64,000 bases of DNA, from the NCBI RefSeq assembly GCF_029633865.1, contig NC_079216.1:65997450-66061449 (forward strand). The letters run 5' to 3'. A program made the translations under genes and the position numbers. Below are positions 35,736-47,955 of this stretch, piece after piece (the first letter of the stretch is position 1; every line of letters begins with the position of its first letter). Below the pieces are notes generated by a model that was not told the DNA's origin, searched no databases, and was given only the letters and a program-made list of their open reading frames with translations. The stretch is from Lampris incognitus (lineage: Eukaryota; Chordata; Actinopteri; Lampriformes; Lampridae).

Positions 35736-38700
35736 AACCAGCTTTAGCGCGATTAAGGAAGCGATAGGCAGAATCGAAATGTGAATTCCCTAACGATTCC
35801 TTTGGACTCGGAGTTTGGGAACCGGTGTGGGTTCCATTTCTGCTCGGGTACAATGTCGACTCGGGATCCTTCGACTACATATGACGTCACGGATGATGTT
35901 GCTAGCTAGCGTTCTTTAACGCTAGCTTTATAGTTATTTAGCTTTGTGTTCTTTACAATCCACGTTGAAATAGAGTTGGTTGGTAAAGGTGCGAGGGCCG
36001 AATGTCCATCTACTGTTTCCGGCTGTTCCTAAACTGAACTCGCCCCTACCCAAGCTCCTACCCAATCATAATGTGTGAAGTAGTGACGTCATCTGTAGTC
36101 GCAGGGCCCCGAGCACAGCGACTCAGGGCGAGTGGATCAAGTACCGACAGGTGTCCCGGCTCACCGGTTCTCGATGCCCAACCCTATCCAGGACAGACAG
36201 ACATGCAATAGATGTCAAATGCACAAAACACACACAAAAATAACAGAATTATGATGTAACGTCATAGATTACACAGAGCAAGGTAATGTAGAATACATAC
36301 AGTTAATGCATACATTTTTAGCAAATTGAAATGTGCTGGGTAATAAACTTGTAAAGAGTGCGAGGCAAATTAAGTGAATCTGTGTCCATCCAAGACAATG
36401 TCAGGAACCCCACAGATGCACTCAAGAGCCAACGGGACCCCACGCCACAAACAAGCTCTGCTCAGTGGGGCCCTGCAGAGAGAATACACTTCATATACAC
36501 ATAAGAGGGGAGGCAGACAGAGAAAGAAGATGAGAGAAGTGATGAGTGCCGAAGTTGTCATAGCTAAAAGAAATAAGCAATTTTAAATTAAAACAGCACA
36601 AATGATAGCATACATTTCTAGGAGGGTGGGACTGTGATGAAAGGAAAACAGGAAGTATCACAAACAGGTTCCGAAGTCATCAGGCGGTCGAAAGAGAGTG
36701 AGAGAGGTGATCCATGGTCATCAGAGGTCATCAGACAGTTCATAAAGGAAGAAAAATTGTCCTGGAAAATGAGAAGGGGGGGGGGCACAGGCGCTCAACA
36801 TGGGCATGCATCCTTAGAGATACAAACAGAAGGTTAGAATGGTGTGATGCATTCAGAAAGTTTAGGAACATTCTCATCGGCACGACAAAACCAAGAGATT
36901 ACTAATAAGACCTACATTTATTAATACATTGAGACTGAGACCCTCTCAGTTGTGACAACACTCAGAAAGGAGGGCACAAGAAGGTAAATAAGGCTGTAGA
37001 AATCTGGCAAATACGAGGGAGCAAGCCCATTAGGTATTTTATGGGTTAAAAGTAGCACTTTACAGTCAGATCTAGCATGGACAGGGAGCCCTTGACGGGA
37101 CGCTAGAATTAGTGTGAAATGGTCAAACTTTTTTGAACCAGCTGAAGATTTTTAGTGCTAGCGCATGGCAGGCAGGAAAATAGGACATTGCAGTAATCTA
37201 ATCTGGATGAAACAAAAGCATGGATCAGGATCTCAGCATCAGCCATGGACAGAGAAGACCAAATTTTGGCAATGTTTCGTATGTGGAAAAACGAGGTCCT
37301 GGTGATTTCTATGATGTGAAATTCAAAAGATAGGGATTGATGAAAAATAACACCAAGATTTTTGTCTTGCAGGGCCGATAACCGACATCTCAGTTTTTTT
37401 CAAAATTAAGTAGTAAGAAGTTAGATGACATACAGCTGGGTATCATCAGCATAGCAGTGGAAATTCATTCCATAGTTCCGTATAGCATGGCAAAGAGGAG
37501 AGATGTAAAGGGAGAACAGCAGAGGACCGTGAACTGAGCCCTGGGGTATGCCATATTTCACTGTAGAGAAATCAGATGTAACATTACCATGTTCTATCAG
37601 ATTAGTAAGACTTAAGCCAAGACAGAGCCACACCTGAAACACCTAGGTAATTCTCAAGGCGGTCCAAAATTATACCATGATCAATGGTGTCAAAAGCTGT
37701 GCTAAGATCAAACAACAGTAGCACTGAGATCTAATTGGAATCGATAGCAAGCAAAAGGTCATTCACCACTTTTGTGAGTGCAGTTTCAGTGGAATGACAG
37801 GCTCTATCCACAGATTGAAATGGCTCAAACAGATTGTTGTTGGAAAGATAGAGTTCAGCTACAACTCTTTCCACATTTTTGGAAATGAAAGGTAGGTTGG
37901 AGAATGGTCTATAGTTATTGCGGACCCCCAGATCAAGATTGAGTTTCTTCAAGGTTTAACTATGGCTGTTTTAAAAGTAGTAGGAACACTGCCAGAGGTG
38001 AGAGATGAATGTATAATATTTATTGGGAGACCCAGCAACTGCCCAAGTTCTTTGAAAAGTTTAGCAGGGAGGGGGTCAAGAAGGCAATGTGTAGGTTTGG
38101 CTGCCAAAGCCAGCTTGGACAATGTTTCTAATGTGACAGTCTCAAAACGTGAAAGTACAGGGGCAGTCTGAAAGTCCTTATAAGAAAGTGGAATCACAAG
38201 GTCTGTAGGTAGCTTACTTATTTTTTATAATATCATAAATTTTTACTGCCAAAAAATTCCAGGAACTCATGGGCAGTAAAAGGGGGAGCAATTAATAGGA
38301 GGCTGCTTTTGAGTAAGTTTAGCTACAGTGTCAAACGGAAATCTAGGCTTGTGTTTTATGACAATAATTAGGCAAGAAAAATGTGCTGCTTTAGCTGCTG
38401 AAAGTGCTTGCTTATAACTTAATAGACAGTCGTGCCATGCAAGATGAAAGACTTCAAGTTTGGATTTACGCCATTTCCACTCAAGTTTCCTACAGGCCAG
38501 TTTAAGAGCATGTGTCTCATCAGTGATCCAGAGGTGCCACTTGACTCGAGAAGATTAGAAAGAGTTGCATTTAGGTCAATAGTGAAGCTATCGACAGAGC
38601 CAGCAATACAGTGAAAGGAGCCAGGGCCTCTGGCATCCATCTATATTCCTGGATAGAATAGCAGCACCTTGCATAGTAGGGTGGAGGTCTGCTCTTTACA

Positions 38701-38900
38701 GAACCAGTGATTCAGTGAAGCTAGCCTACTATGAATCTCATCACTACCCCTCACAGGCAAAGGACCAGATAAAATTAACCGATGCCAACTCACCTGGTGA
38801 GGTCATAAGTCCTGGCTGTTTTTCTTTCTGATCTCAGATTGTTTCATCCCAACACAATTGGTGCCTCAGTACCCTGTTTCTGCCTACAGGATGCCAATAC

Positions 38901-39390
38901 CTAAGATTTACTTTTAGGATGCAGCTTGTCAACAGTCTGAATTAACCAAAACGGATTTTAATGACCTTTTTAGCTTTTTAAGTACTTGTGGAAAGTCTGT
39001 TTTTATTCCTGGTCCTTCCCTAACACAGGCCTGTTGAGCAGGGTGTGTCAGCAGAATCCTCAGCCTTCACACTTGGCTCAGCTCCGCCTGCAGAACTTAC
39101 AATATAGGTTTTATTGACAGTTTAATCTGTTTTGGGATTGTTTCTCTGTCTTCAGAACTGACAGAGTCCACCCCAAAAGGCTGGGTAGTCGAATGCTAGC
39201 GGTCAACTTGCAGCACGCCGTACAGACCTCTCCGTGTGACTGACTGTTTACGTCACACACTTCACTCCCGGAGCCTCCATTTCCACCTATGGTGACACCC
39301 CACAGTACTGTTCCGCCCACTAGCTCTCCCCACTGGCCTCATCTGACAACCCTCTCACCGGGAGTTTTCCCCATACAGACTATTACCGGG
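38901..39390. other. No recognisable feature
   Basis: Between two LINE remnants. No domain or repeat motif was identified. Confidence 0.3.
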
Positions 39391-41060
39391 CACCGGGCCT
39401 CTCATCCACATGACATATCTAATAATAGAGACAATAACAACCTAATATCTGGAGCAAATATCTGCAATTTACGTCCTATTTGCTGTACTCCCATTGCTTT
39501 TCACTCTGCTTTGACACCAAACAATTCTGGCCTCTTGAATGTGAGATCTCTTGATGATAATCAGGAATCAGGAACACTTTATTTCTCATTTCCCTTCATG
39601 CACTCGCGTACATGAAATGAAACGAAAAGTTGTGTCCCCCAGCCCACACGAACGCCAGCCAGAATGAACGTCGGACCCACCGGTCTGCATGGTCGAGCGG
39701 TAAGTCCTTTATCATGAATGATTGTATTGTTGGGCGGCGCGGTGGTCAGCGCGGTCGCCTCACAGCAAGAAGGTCCTGGGTTCAAACCCCGGGGTAGTCC
39801 AACCTTGGGGGTCGTCCCGGGTCGCGCTCTGCGTGGAGTTTGCATGTTCTCCCCGTGTCTGCGTGGGTTTCCTCCTTCGGTGCCCGGTTTCCTCCCACAG
39901 TCCAAAGACATGTAGATCATGTGAATGTGTGGGCCCTGTGGTGGCCTGGCGGCCTGTCCAGGGTGTCTCCCCGCCTGCTGCCCGTTGACTGCTGGGATGG
40001 GCTCCAGCATCCCGCCACCCTGAGTAGAATAAGCAGCTTGGATGGATGGATGGATTTTACTGTTTCTAATAATCTGGACTTCTTTATGATTACTGAGACG
40101 TGGCTGTCCCCAGGGACCCTGCTCCAGTGACCGAGGCTAGGCCCCCTGATTCAGCATATTGTCATATTCCCCGGCCCTCTGGGAGAGGAGGTGGCCTAGC
40201 TGCTTTTATAGGTGGGGTATTGAGTGCCATCCTGTACCTTTTTGTAACTGTATCTCCTTTGAGGGTTTAAGCCTCCTAATCACCGGCTCTCCCCCTTTAC
40301 TCTGCATCTTAATGTACAGGCTCTCCAATTCAGTTAGTCTTATGTCTAAGTTTCCTGAGCTTCTATCCGTTGCCATGCCTACTAAGTATGACAGGATGCT
40401 TATTCTTGGTGATTTTAATATTCACGTGCGTTATTCTTCCCATTCCCTCACCTCACGTTTTCTTATAGACTCTTTTACTCTCATTCGATCTGTTAAAGCG
40501 GCCACACGTTCCCAAAGGCCACAGCTTGGACCCTGCACTCTCATCCGGTCTCTCTCTCGAGGGTCTTAGTCCGGTGGACATGCCTGTATCTGACCAGAAG
40601 GCCGTCGTTTTTCAAAGCTCCACTTCAGCTCGCTGTTCCTAGTCGCTATCCTAAATCACGCTCTCTCGCACTCTCAACGCTGGCTCTGCAGGGAAATCCT
40701 GTCATGCTTTTAATTCATCATTGTTTAATTCCCCTATACCCCCCCCCACCCCCATCCAGATGCCCTGTTAAATTCATTCATGATCAGTGCCTATCCATCC
40801 TTGACCAAATTGCACCGTTTAAAACTAGGAAACGAAAATCAAATAAGCTGCTCCGGCTGAACGGTCGCACCCGTGCCCTCTGAAGACTCTGTAGAGAGTC
40901 AGAATGGCAACGGAAGGTCAGCAAGTCCAGAATAGCACATAACACCCATAAAAACCACACGTTAATTTACCAGAAAGCAGTTAAGGACGCGAGATAAGCT
41001 TACTTCTCGGAATTGATATCTAGAAATAACTACAATCTTAAAGTTGTCTTTACGGTAACT
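39391..41060 (+). mobile_element. Non-LTR retrotransposon 5' fragment (endonuclease region) interrupted by a SINE
   Basis: The fragment GLLNVRSLDDN (about 39525) is the start of an APE-type endonuclease. After a SINE at 39733-40060 it continues with DFFMITETWLSPG (about 40075) and LILGDFNIHVRY (about 40400), both endonuclease motifs. Degenerate linker sequence follows, then YQKAVKDAR and ELISRNNYNLKVVF-like sequence (about 40965-41045). The 22-bp minisatellite then begins. Many stops; inactive. Confidence 0.7.
39733..40060 (+). mobile_element. tRNA-derived SINE (family B)
   Basis: The head GGCGCGGTGGTCAGCGCGG, the B-box-like GGTTCAAACCCCGGGG, and the body GCGTGGAGTTTGCATGTTC match other copies at 45566 and 54166. 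The tail GACTGCTGGGATGGGCTCCA is followed by a GGATGGATGGA run. It is inserted in the LINE endonuclease region. Confidence 0.85.
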
Positions 41061-41127
41061 GATCTGGGTATTAATGCCCCCCCCCCGACCACCACCACTT
41101 CCCTCTTTTTTGAACCTGAACCCGTCA

Positions 41128-42495
41128 ATACAGGTAGAAACAGCTGTATGGACAGGTAGAAACAGCTGTATTGACAGGTAGAAACAGCTGGATCGACAGG
41201 TAGAAACAACTGCATGGACAGTTAGAAACAGCTGTATTGACAGGTAAAAACAGCTGGATCGACAGGTAGAAACAGCTGTATTGACAGGTAGAAACAGCTG
41301 TATGGATAGGTAGAAACAGCTGCATGGACGGGTAGAAACAGCTGTATGGACGGGTAGAAACAGCTGGATCGACAGGTAGAAACAGCTGGATCGACAGGTA
41401 GAAACAGCTGCATGGACAGGTAGAAACAGCTGCATGGACAGGTAGAAACAGCTGTATGGACAGGTAGAAACAGCTGCATGGACAGGTAGAAACAGCTGCA
41501 TGGACAGGTAGAAACAGCTGTATGGACAGGTAGAAACAGCTGTATGACAGGTAGAAACAGCTGTATTGACAGGTAGAAACAGCTGTATGGACAGGTAGAA
41601 AGTTGTATGGACGGGTAGAAACAGCTGTATGGACGGGTTGAAACAGCTGGATTGACAGGTTGAAACAGCTGGATTGACAGGTAGAAACAGCTGTATGGAT
41701 AGGTAGAAACAGCTGTATGGACGGGTAAAAACAGCTGTATGGATAGGTAGAAACAGCTGTATTGACAGGTAGAAACAGCTGTATTGACAGGTAGAAACAG
41801 CTGTATTGACAGGTTAAAACAACTGTATGGACAGGTAGAAACAGCTGTATGGATAGGTAGAAACAGCTGTATGGACGGGTAGAAACAGCTGTATGGATAG
41901 GTAGAAACAGCTGTATTGACAGGTAGAAACAGCTGTATTGACAGGTAGAAACAGCTGTATGGACGGGTAGAAACAGCTGTATTGACAGGTAGAAACAGCT
42001 GTATTGACAGGTAGAAACAGCTGTATGGACGGGTAGAAACAGCTGTATTGACAGGTAGAAACAGCTGTATGGATAGGTAGAAACAGCTGTATGGACGGGT
42101 AGAAACAGCCGTATGGACAGGTAGAAACAGCTGTATGGATAGGTAGAAACAGCTGTATTGACAGGTAGAAACAGCCGTATGGACAGGTAGAAACAGCCGT
42201 ATGGACAGGTAGAAACAGCTGTATGGACGGGTAGAAACAGCTGTATGGACAGGTAGAAACAGCTGTATTGACAGGTAGAAACAGCTGTATGGACGGGTAG
42301 AAACAGCTGTATTGACAGGTAGAAACAGCTGTATGGACGGGTAGAAACAGCTGTATGGACAGGTAGAAACAGCTGTATTGACAGGTTAAACAGCTGTATG
42401 GATAGGTAGAAACAGCTGTATGGACGGGTAGAAACAGCTGTATGGATAGGTAGAAACAGCTGTATTGACAGGTAGAAACAGCTGTATGGACGGGT
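41128..42495 (+). repeat. 22-bp minisatellite, about 62 copies
   Basis: Unit GACAGGTAGAAACAGCTGTATG, with GGACGGG, GGATAGG and CTGGATC variants. Three units make 66 bases, so minus-strand frames stay open for 465 residues with a 22-residue period; this is an artefact. CAGCTG is an E-box core, present in almost every unit. Confidence 0.96.
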
Positions 42496-42530
42496 CGAGG
42501 TCTCTGTTACTGAATAACCCATCTCTGTTG

Positions 42531-42532
<2 letters not shown>

Positions 42533-42609
<77 letters not shown>

Positions 42610-42650
42610 TGTTTGTGTGTGTGTGTGTGTGAGTGTGTGTGTGTGTGTGA
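42533..42650 (+). repeat. (GT)n microsatellite
   Basis: GT dinucleotides with a few GAGTGT interruptions, close to the right end of the 22-bp minisatellite. Confidence 0.96.
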
Positions 42651-45070
42651 GGCTAAGTCACAGTAAAGCAGAGTTTATCCTGTCAGAACCTGTCAGAACC
42701 TGAGAAGAGGCCAACCTCTGAGGGTTTTCTCATTTCCTGTCTGCCTACACACAGAGGCCCTCGCCCCCTGCGCCAGGAGACGTGCACCACCCGTTTCCGT
42801 CTGTCGCAAGAACAAAGATTCGAAGATGTCCCAATACGCTTCAGAGAGGAGTGCTTACTCACGATATGAGAGAACCGAGTCAGAGGAAATGAGGCGGTGA
42901 GGAGGCTGTTCAGCCTGGTGACCCGCGGCGGCCCGGCGGCTAGCGCCGTGGCCTCACAGCAAGAAGGAAATGAGGAAAGTGTGGACATCCCCCGTCTCCT
43001 CCCAGGTGAGGACCTCTCTTGTGGAGGTTTCACTGAAACGCTTTTGATGTGCTGTACCGTTACACGCTTTGCTCATTGGACTCCGGCCAATCAAAAAAGG
43101 CTCGATAGACTCGTCAGGCGGGCTGGTGAGATTTCAGGGAGAGGTCAAGCCCAGCTTGCTGACCTTTAGAGCAGGAGGGTGTTCAGAAAGGCTACTTCCC
43201 TTCTGGAGCGCCCAGGTCGCCCGCTTCGGCCAGAGTTACCCTCAGGTTGAGGACGGCCTGTATTAGGACTAAGAGACACAAGGCTGCCGTTGTCCCCACT
43301 GCCGTGCAGCTGTTAAATGGCGGCCAGTGTTCATCTGGGGTCTGCAGACTCTGCAGACCGCTTGCTTCCTTGCTCTGTGTATCTCAACTCCTTTGGTTCT
43401 CCTGACCCACAATGTGTCCTGCTGTCAATTCTGCCTTGCTGTTTGTCCACCCATCCATCATCCGAACCGCTTATCCTGCTCTCAGGGTGGCGGGGATGCT
43501 GCAGCCTGTGCCAGCAGTCGTTGGGCGGCAGGCGGGGAGACACCCCGGACAGGCCGCCACAGGGGGCCTCGGGGTTTGTATGCTTTGCTTTTGTGTGAGA
43601 GTTTTATTGCTCTGGCTGCAAACTAATGTCCCTATAAGGGACAATGAAGCCACTTTGACGGTCCTGGGTTCGAACCGCAGGCCGTCCCAGGCCCGTCCTG
43701 CGTGGAGTTTGCATGTTCTCCCCCGTGTCTGCACGGCTTTCCTCCCGGCGTTCCTCCACCATCAAATAGACATGGGTGTAACCCCCCCCCCCCCAGGTCC
43801 GGCTATGCCGTGTAGAAACCACACCAGCCCTCTGGATTCGGGGCCGCTACTGCAGGCCCATTCATTTTTGGCCCAACTCAATCCTGGCAAAAAAAAACAA
43901 AACGCACAAACAGATGTTGTGGTTGTGTAGTGTCAGCTCAACTCCAGCCCTATTCATAGAGACGTGTAGCCAAATGGTAGGCAGCGGAGAACAACGGCCA
44001 GCATCACACGCCTCATTAGCTTGAGCGAACGTGTCGTTTATCGTGAAGGTTAAGAAAAGAAACGCTAAAAAAAAAAAAAAAGTGTGTAGCATGGAAAAAC
44101 ATATCGATTGCCGTAACTGGAGTGCACTTTTAGTAATTGTATAACACTTTTTTGGCCATATTTGGAGTGAGCTCTATAGAACAGCATACCGGCTCTGCCC
44201 AGATAGCACACACATCTGGGCCTAATTGGTACTTACGGCTCAGTTACAGCACCTGCAAGTGTTGTGTGGGCAGGATGTGGTGGCCCAGATGTCATAAGCC
44301 GGACCTGACTTGGGTTACGGCAAGTGTTGTGTGGGCCAGCCACGGCCAAGATGTGGGTCAGATGTGGACCAAAGTTGGTGGACCTGCGGCCGAGTTGAGG
44401 CGGCCGCACCCCCCCCCCCCCCGAGTCAACGCCGGCATTCAAGGCCAAACGTGGGCCGTAAGACAACTGCGGATGTGGGCCACATTTGGGCCAAAGAGCC
44501 TTTGCTATCCGGGTGTCTCCGTCGAGACGTTACTACGTAACGCACGTCACCGCCACCGTCACCACTAGGAGGCGCTACGTGAAAGGTGCCAGGTTTGAAT
44601 GTGGGGAGTACAAGAGAAACTCTATATAATGACCCAATCTGTTTTGCCGAACGTCAACAAGTTTATCACATGTAATTCTTACCTCTGTTTCACGCGCGTG
44701 TCCTGCCTGCGCCCCTGAGCAAGGCAACGGGAAGAGGAAGTGGAGCCGGTCCCCGGGGCGCTGCAGCTGCCCACTGCTCCTGTGCAGTAGGACGGGTTAA
44801 AGAATAGAGTGACGGAGTAAAGTGGCTTTCTTTCTCTCTCCTCAGGTGAACGCCGGGCGTCGCGTGGCTGCTGCGCGCGGTGGTCTGGTTGGTGGTCTGG
44901 TTGGTGGTCTGGTTGGTCAGGAGGGGGGTGAGGTGGCTTTGGGAGGTTCTGCACCAGCGCAACACAACCGCACCTCAGACACTTGCTGCTCTGATTAAGA
45001 CGTGTGCTTTTCCACCGTAGGTATTAAGCTGCAGGATTTGACGAGTGGTGCAGCAGTGCTGATAAAGCCT
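42651..45070. other. Degenerate SINE/LINE fragments; no gene
   Basis: SINE family B fragments occur at about 42923-42967, 43455-43560 and 43660-43790. A LINE C-terminal-type fragment lies at about 43030-43330 (frame NQKRLDRLVRRAGEISG). A dispersed GGCCCAGATGTGGGCC-style repeat lies at 44190-44520. No host gene was seen. Confidence 0.55.
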
Positions 45071-45074
45071 GCCA

Positions 45075-45440
45075 GAGGAAGAGGAGGACGCTTCCGGAGG
45101 AGGACGCTTCCGGAGAAGGACGCTTCCGGACGCTTCCGGAAGAGGAGGCTTCCGGAAGACCGGAAGAGGACGCTTCCGGAGGAGGACGCTTCCGGGGGAG
45201 GACGCTTCCGGAGGAGGAGGACGCTTCCGGAGGAGGACGCTTCCGGAAGACCGGAAGAGAGGACGCTTCCGGAAGAGGACGCTTCCGGAGGAGGACGCTT
45301 CCGGAGGAGGAGGACGCTTCCGGAGGAGGACGCTTCCGGCGGAGGACGCTTCCGGAAGAGGACGCTTCCGGAGGAGGACGCTTCCGGAGGAGGACGCTTC
45401 CGGAGGAGGACGCTTCCGGAGGAGGACGCTTCCGGGGCTG
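45075..45440 (+). repeat. GAGGACGCTTCCGG minisatellite
   Basis: About 24 irregular units of 12-18 bp built on GAGGAGGACGCTTCCG with GAAGACCGGAAGAG variants. Every unit carries CTTCCGG, the complement of a CCGGAAG ETS-type core. Open frames on both strands are repeat artefacts. Confidence 0.93.
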
Positions 45441-45565
45441 CAGTCTTCACCGGGCAGGCAGGCAGGCAGGCAGAACACACACCGTAAGACTGCGGATCCG
45501 AGGACTTGCAAGCAGATCCGGATCCTAAAGGAAAATGAGGGAAGGTCGTATACAGAGGATCGGAC

Positions 45566-45890
45566 TGGGCGGCACGGTGGCGCAGTGGTCAGCGCTGTCG
45601 TCTCACAGCAAGAAGGTCCTGGGTTCGAACCTGGGGGTTGTCCAACCTTTGGGGGTCGTCCCGGGTCGTCCTCTGCGTGGAGTTTTCATGTTGTCTGCAG
45701 GGGGGGAGGGGGGTTTCTCCGGGCGCTCCGGTTTCCCCCGCCATCAAAAGAAACATGCATGTTGGGGTTAATACTCCTGTCTGTGCCCCTGAGCAAGGCA
45801 TGGGGAAGAGGAGCTGGGGTTGTTCCCAGGGCGCAGCATGAAGGCGGCAGCCCGCTGCTCCTGGCACCGCACATCACAGCTACTGTGATA
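45566..45890 (+). mobile_element. tRNA-derived SINE family B
   Basis: The head GGCGGCACGGTGGCGCAGTG, the B-box-like GGTTCGAACCTGG, the body CTCTGCGTGGAGTTTTCATG and the tail TGAGCAAGGCATGGGGAAGAG match other family B copies. Confidence 0.88.
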
Positions 45891-46140
45891 TGGGCTAATC
45901 TGCAGAACCTGAGGTTCCCCCAGGGGACACATAAAGGAAACCCACCAGCAGCGTGGAGCACGCTGCACGTGAGAGTCTCGCCGGCCACACGTGCGGGAGG
46001 GACGTTCAGGGAAGACTGGGGAGAGGATTATGAAGATATACATTCAACAAAAATACATAAACCGCAACGCTGTCTAGATGAATTCAACTGTAAATGATAA
46101 AGCAAAAAGCACGAAGACGTAAAATAAAACAGAACATGTT

Positions 46141-46215
46141 TTATAAATCAAATCAAATCAAATCGACTTCATTCATGTGGCTCGTTTAGAACAACCGAAG
46201 CTGACCAACGTGCTG
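46141..46215 (+). repeat. LINE 3'-tail-like fragment
   Basis: AATCAAATCAAATCGACTTC followed by CAACCGAAGCTGACC resembles the fragment at 57300-57370. Confidence 0.5.
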
Positions 46216-46224
46216 CACAAGTAG

Positions 46225-46500
46225 CATGAAAGACCCAGCAGTGGTGAATAGAATCCGGAGTAAAGACCCAGCAGTGGTGAACAGAATCCGGACTAAAGAC
46301 CCAGCAGTGGTGAATAGAATCCAGAGTAAAGACACAGCAGTGGTGAATAGAATCCGGACTAAAGACCCAGCAGTGGTGAACAGAATCCGGAGTAAAGACC
46401 CAGCAGTGGTGAATAGAATCCGGACTAAAGACCCAGCAGTGGTGAACAGAATCCGGACTAAAGACCCAGCAGTGGTGAATAGAATCCGGAGTAAGGACTC
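46225..46500 (+). repeat. 33-bp minisatellite, about 8 copies
   Basis: Unit AAAGACCCAGCAGTGGTGAA followed by TAGAATCCGGAGT or CAGAATCCGGACT. The open frame with an 11-residue period is an artefact. Confidence 0.95.
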
Positions 46501-46689
46501 AGCAGGCAGGAAACAGGCCGGAATAACAGCAGTGTTGTAAGACGCAAGGCCATGAATATAAACCGGAAACAGAATAAAAGCTGACATCAGATCAGTAATA
46601 AAGAATAAATAGTAATATGTTAGAATATAAACAACCCAAGGCCACTGCACACATGCACGTGGTGAGTTGTGCTCGTGGGACAGCTGGAA

Positions 46690-46805
46690 GTGATTCCTCT
46701 GCGGATCTGGAGGTCTGGGGATCTGGGGGTCTGGGGGTCTGCAGATCTGGGGGACTGGGGGTCTGGGGGTCTGCAGATCTGGGGGACTGGGGGTCTGGGG
46801 TTGGA
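46690..46805 (+). repeat. Short GGGGGTCTGGGG array
   Basis: Tandem GATCTGGGGGTCTGG-type units. Strongly G-rich on the plus strand. Confidence 0.85.
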
Positions 46806-46934
46806 GTCGGGGCAGAGAGGATCTGAAGTGTACTGAGGTGCCAGCCGGTACGAGACGTTTAGAAACAAACAAAAGACCCGTGAATCCCGGCCTGTATTTG
46901 ACAGGGTTGCAGGTGCAACGCCGAGTCTTTCCGC

Positions 46935-47275
46935 AGAGCCGGTGAGGAGTCGGTGCCCAGGCCGTGTCTCTGCAGAGCCGGTGAGGAGTCGGTGCCCAGA
47001 CCGTGTCTCTGCAGAGACCCGGTGAGGAGTCGGTCCCCGGCCCGTCTCTGCAGAGCCGGTGAGGAGTCGGTGCCCAGACCGTGTCTCTGCAGAGCCGGTG
47101 AGGAGTCGGTCCCCGGCCCGTGTCTCAGCAGAGCCTGCAGCAGCTGCAGCCTGGGCACCAACTCCTCACCGGTTCTGCAGAGACGGGCCGGGGACCGACT
47201 CCTCACCGGGTCTCTGCAGAGACACGGGCCTGGGCACCGACTCCTCACCGGCTCTGCAGAGACACGGGCCGGGCC
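46935..47275. repeat. Tandem repeats arranged as a large inverted repeat
   Basis: Units GCCGGTGAGGAGTCGGTGCCC and GTGTCTCTGCAGA repeat directly from 46937 to about 47125. The same units occur in reverse complement from about 47150 to 47275, separated by CTGCAGCAGCTGCAG at the centre. Arms of roughly 110 bases could form a hairpin. Confidence 0.9.
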
Positions 47276-47724
47276 AACGCCCCGCTATAATGAGTGGCAG
47301 TAATCCAGCCTTCAGGACATTAGTGCGGCGGTAACAGGTTCGACTTAATGTTTAACAGACAAGTCCAGGGGGTATGGCAGGAGTCTGGCAGGAGTCTGGC
47401 AGGAGTCTGGCAGGCTATCGGTCTGGCAGTCTATCAGCTCAATCAAAGTGGAAGCGTTCCCCGGTTGCAAGTACCGCTTGGTTAACCAGAGGTCTTTTGG
47501 CAGTGGAGGAGCAGCGGTGACCTGCAAGGCTTGCGGCAAGATAACAGCAACAATAATAATAATAATAATGATGATAATAATAATAATAATGATAATAATA
47601 ATAATCAACCAATCAATCAATCAAGTTGCAGTAATAAAATAATAATAATAATAATAATAATACAGGGTTACAAAGTACTTCACTGTGAATAAAACAGCTA
47701 AAAATAACACAAAAATCACTGTAA
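47276..47724. other. AAT-rich microsatellites; no gene
   Basis: ATAATAATAATAATG tracts occur at about 47551-47605 and 47638-47662. A four-fold GGCAGGAGTCT repeat lies near 47375. No gene was seen. Confidence 0.7.
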
Positions 47725-47955
47725 GTGGGGCGTGTGGGGAGTGTAGCGGCCTGTTCCGTTGCCTAGCAAGACGAGGATCGCCGGTTCGAATCCCCGTGTT
47801 ACCTCCGGCTTGGTCGGGCGTCCCTACAGACACCATTGGCCGTGTCTGCGGGTGGGAGGCCGGATGTGGGTATGTGTCCTGGTCGCTACACTAGCGCCTC
47901 CTCCGGTCGGTCGGTCGGTCGGGGCCCCTGTTCGGGGGGGTGGGGGTAATAGCGC
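47725..47955 (+). mobile_element. SINE family A, 5' fragment
   Basis: Head with the B-box-like GCCGGTTCGAATCCCCGTG and the body up to the GCCCCTGTTCGGGGGGG block. The 3' half is absent here. Confidence 0.8.

Larger units (their letters stand above)
34442..36186 (+). mobile_element. hAT-type element with perfect 8-bp target duplication
   Basis: The ends TAGGGTTGGGCAACG and, inverted, TAGGGTTGGGCATCGAGAAC are flanked by identical TCCAGGAC octamers at 34434-34441 and 36187-36194. Removing the element and one octamer restores a continuous LINE 3' tail. Inside are an inverted partial copy of the 4085-type hAT MITE (ending at 34797), another small element-like segment (about 34924-35220), and a GC-rich tandem array at 35530-35735. 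No transposase domain was recognised in its open frames. Confidence 0.85.
34213..38900 (-). mobile_element. L2/CR1-type non-LTR retrotransposon remnant, interrupted by a hAT element
   Basis: The 3' tail lies at 34213-34441 and resumes at 36195 (GACAGACATGCAATAGATGTC), split by a hAT-type element. Upstream on the minus strand, degenerate reverse-transcriptase blocks appear in order: NYRPFSNLPFISKNVERVV with ACHSTETALTKVVNDLL (37731-37952), then [17 protein letters not shown] and [15 protein letters not shown] (37421-37642). The YADD catalytic motif is intact. A preceding linker block has KELGQLLGLPINIIHSSL (37949-38197). Stops and frameshifts break the frame, so it is dead. Clade assignment is from motif style. 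Confidence 0.75.

Noticed and set aside
41125-42522. 465-residue frame as a cysteine-rich secreted protein
   Set aside because: The 22-residue period equals three 22-bp minisatellite units, and alternate frames repeat the same text.
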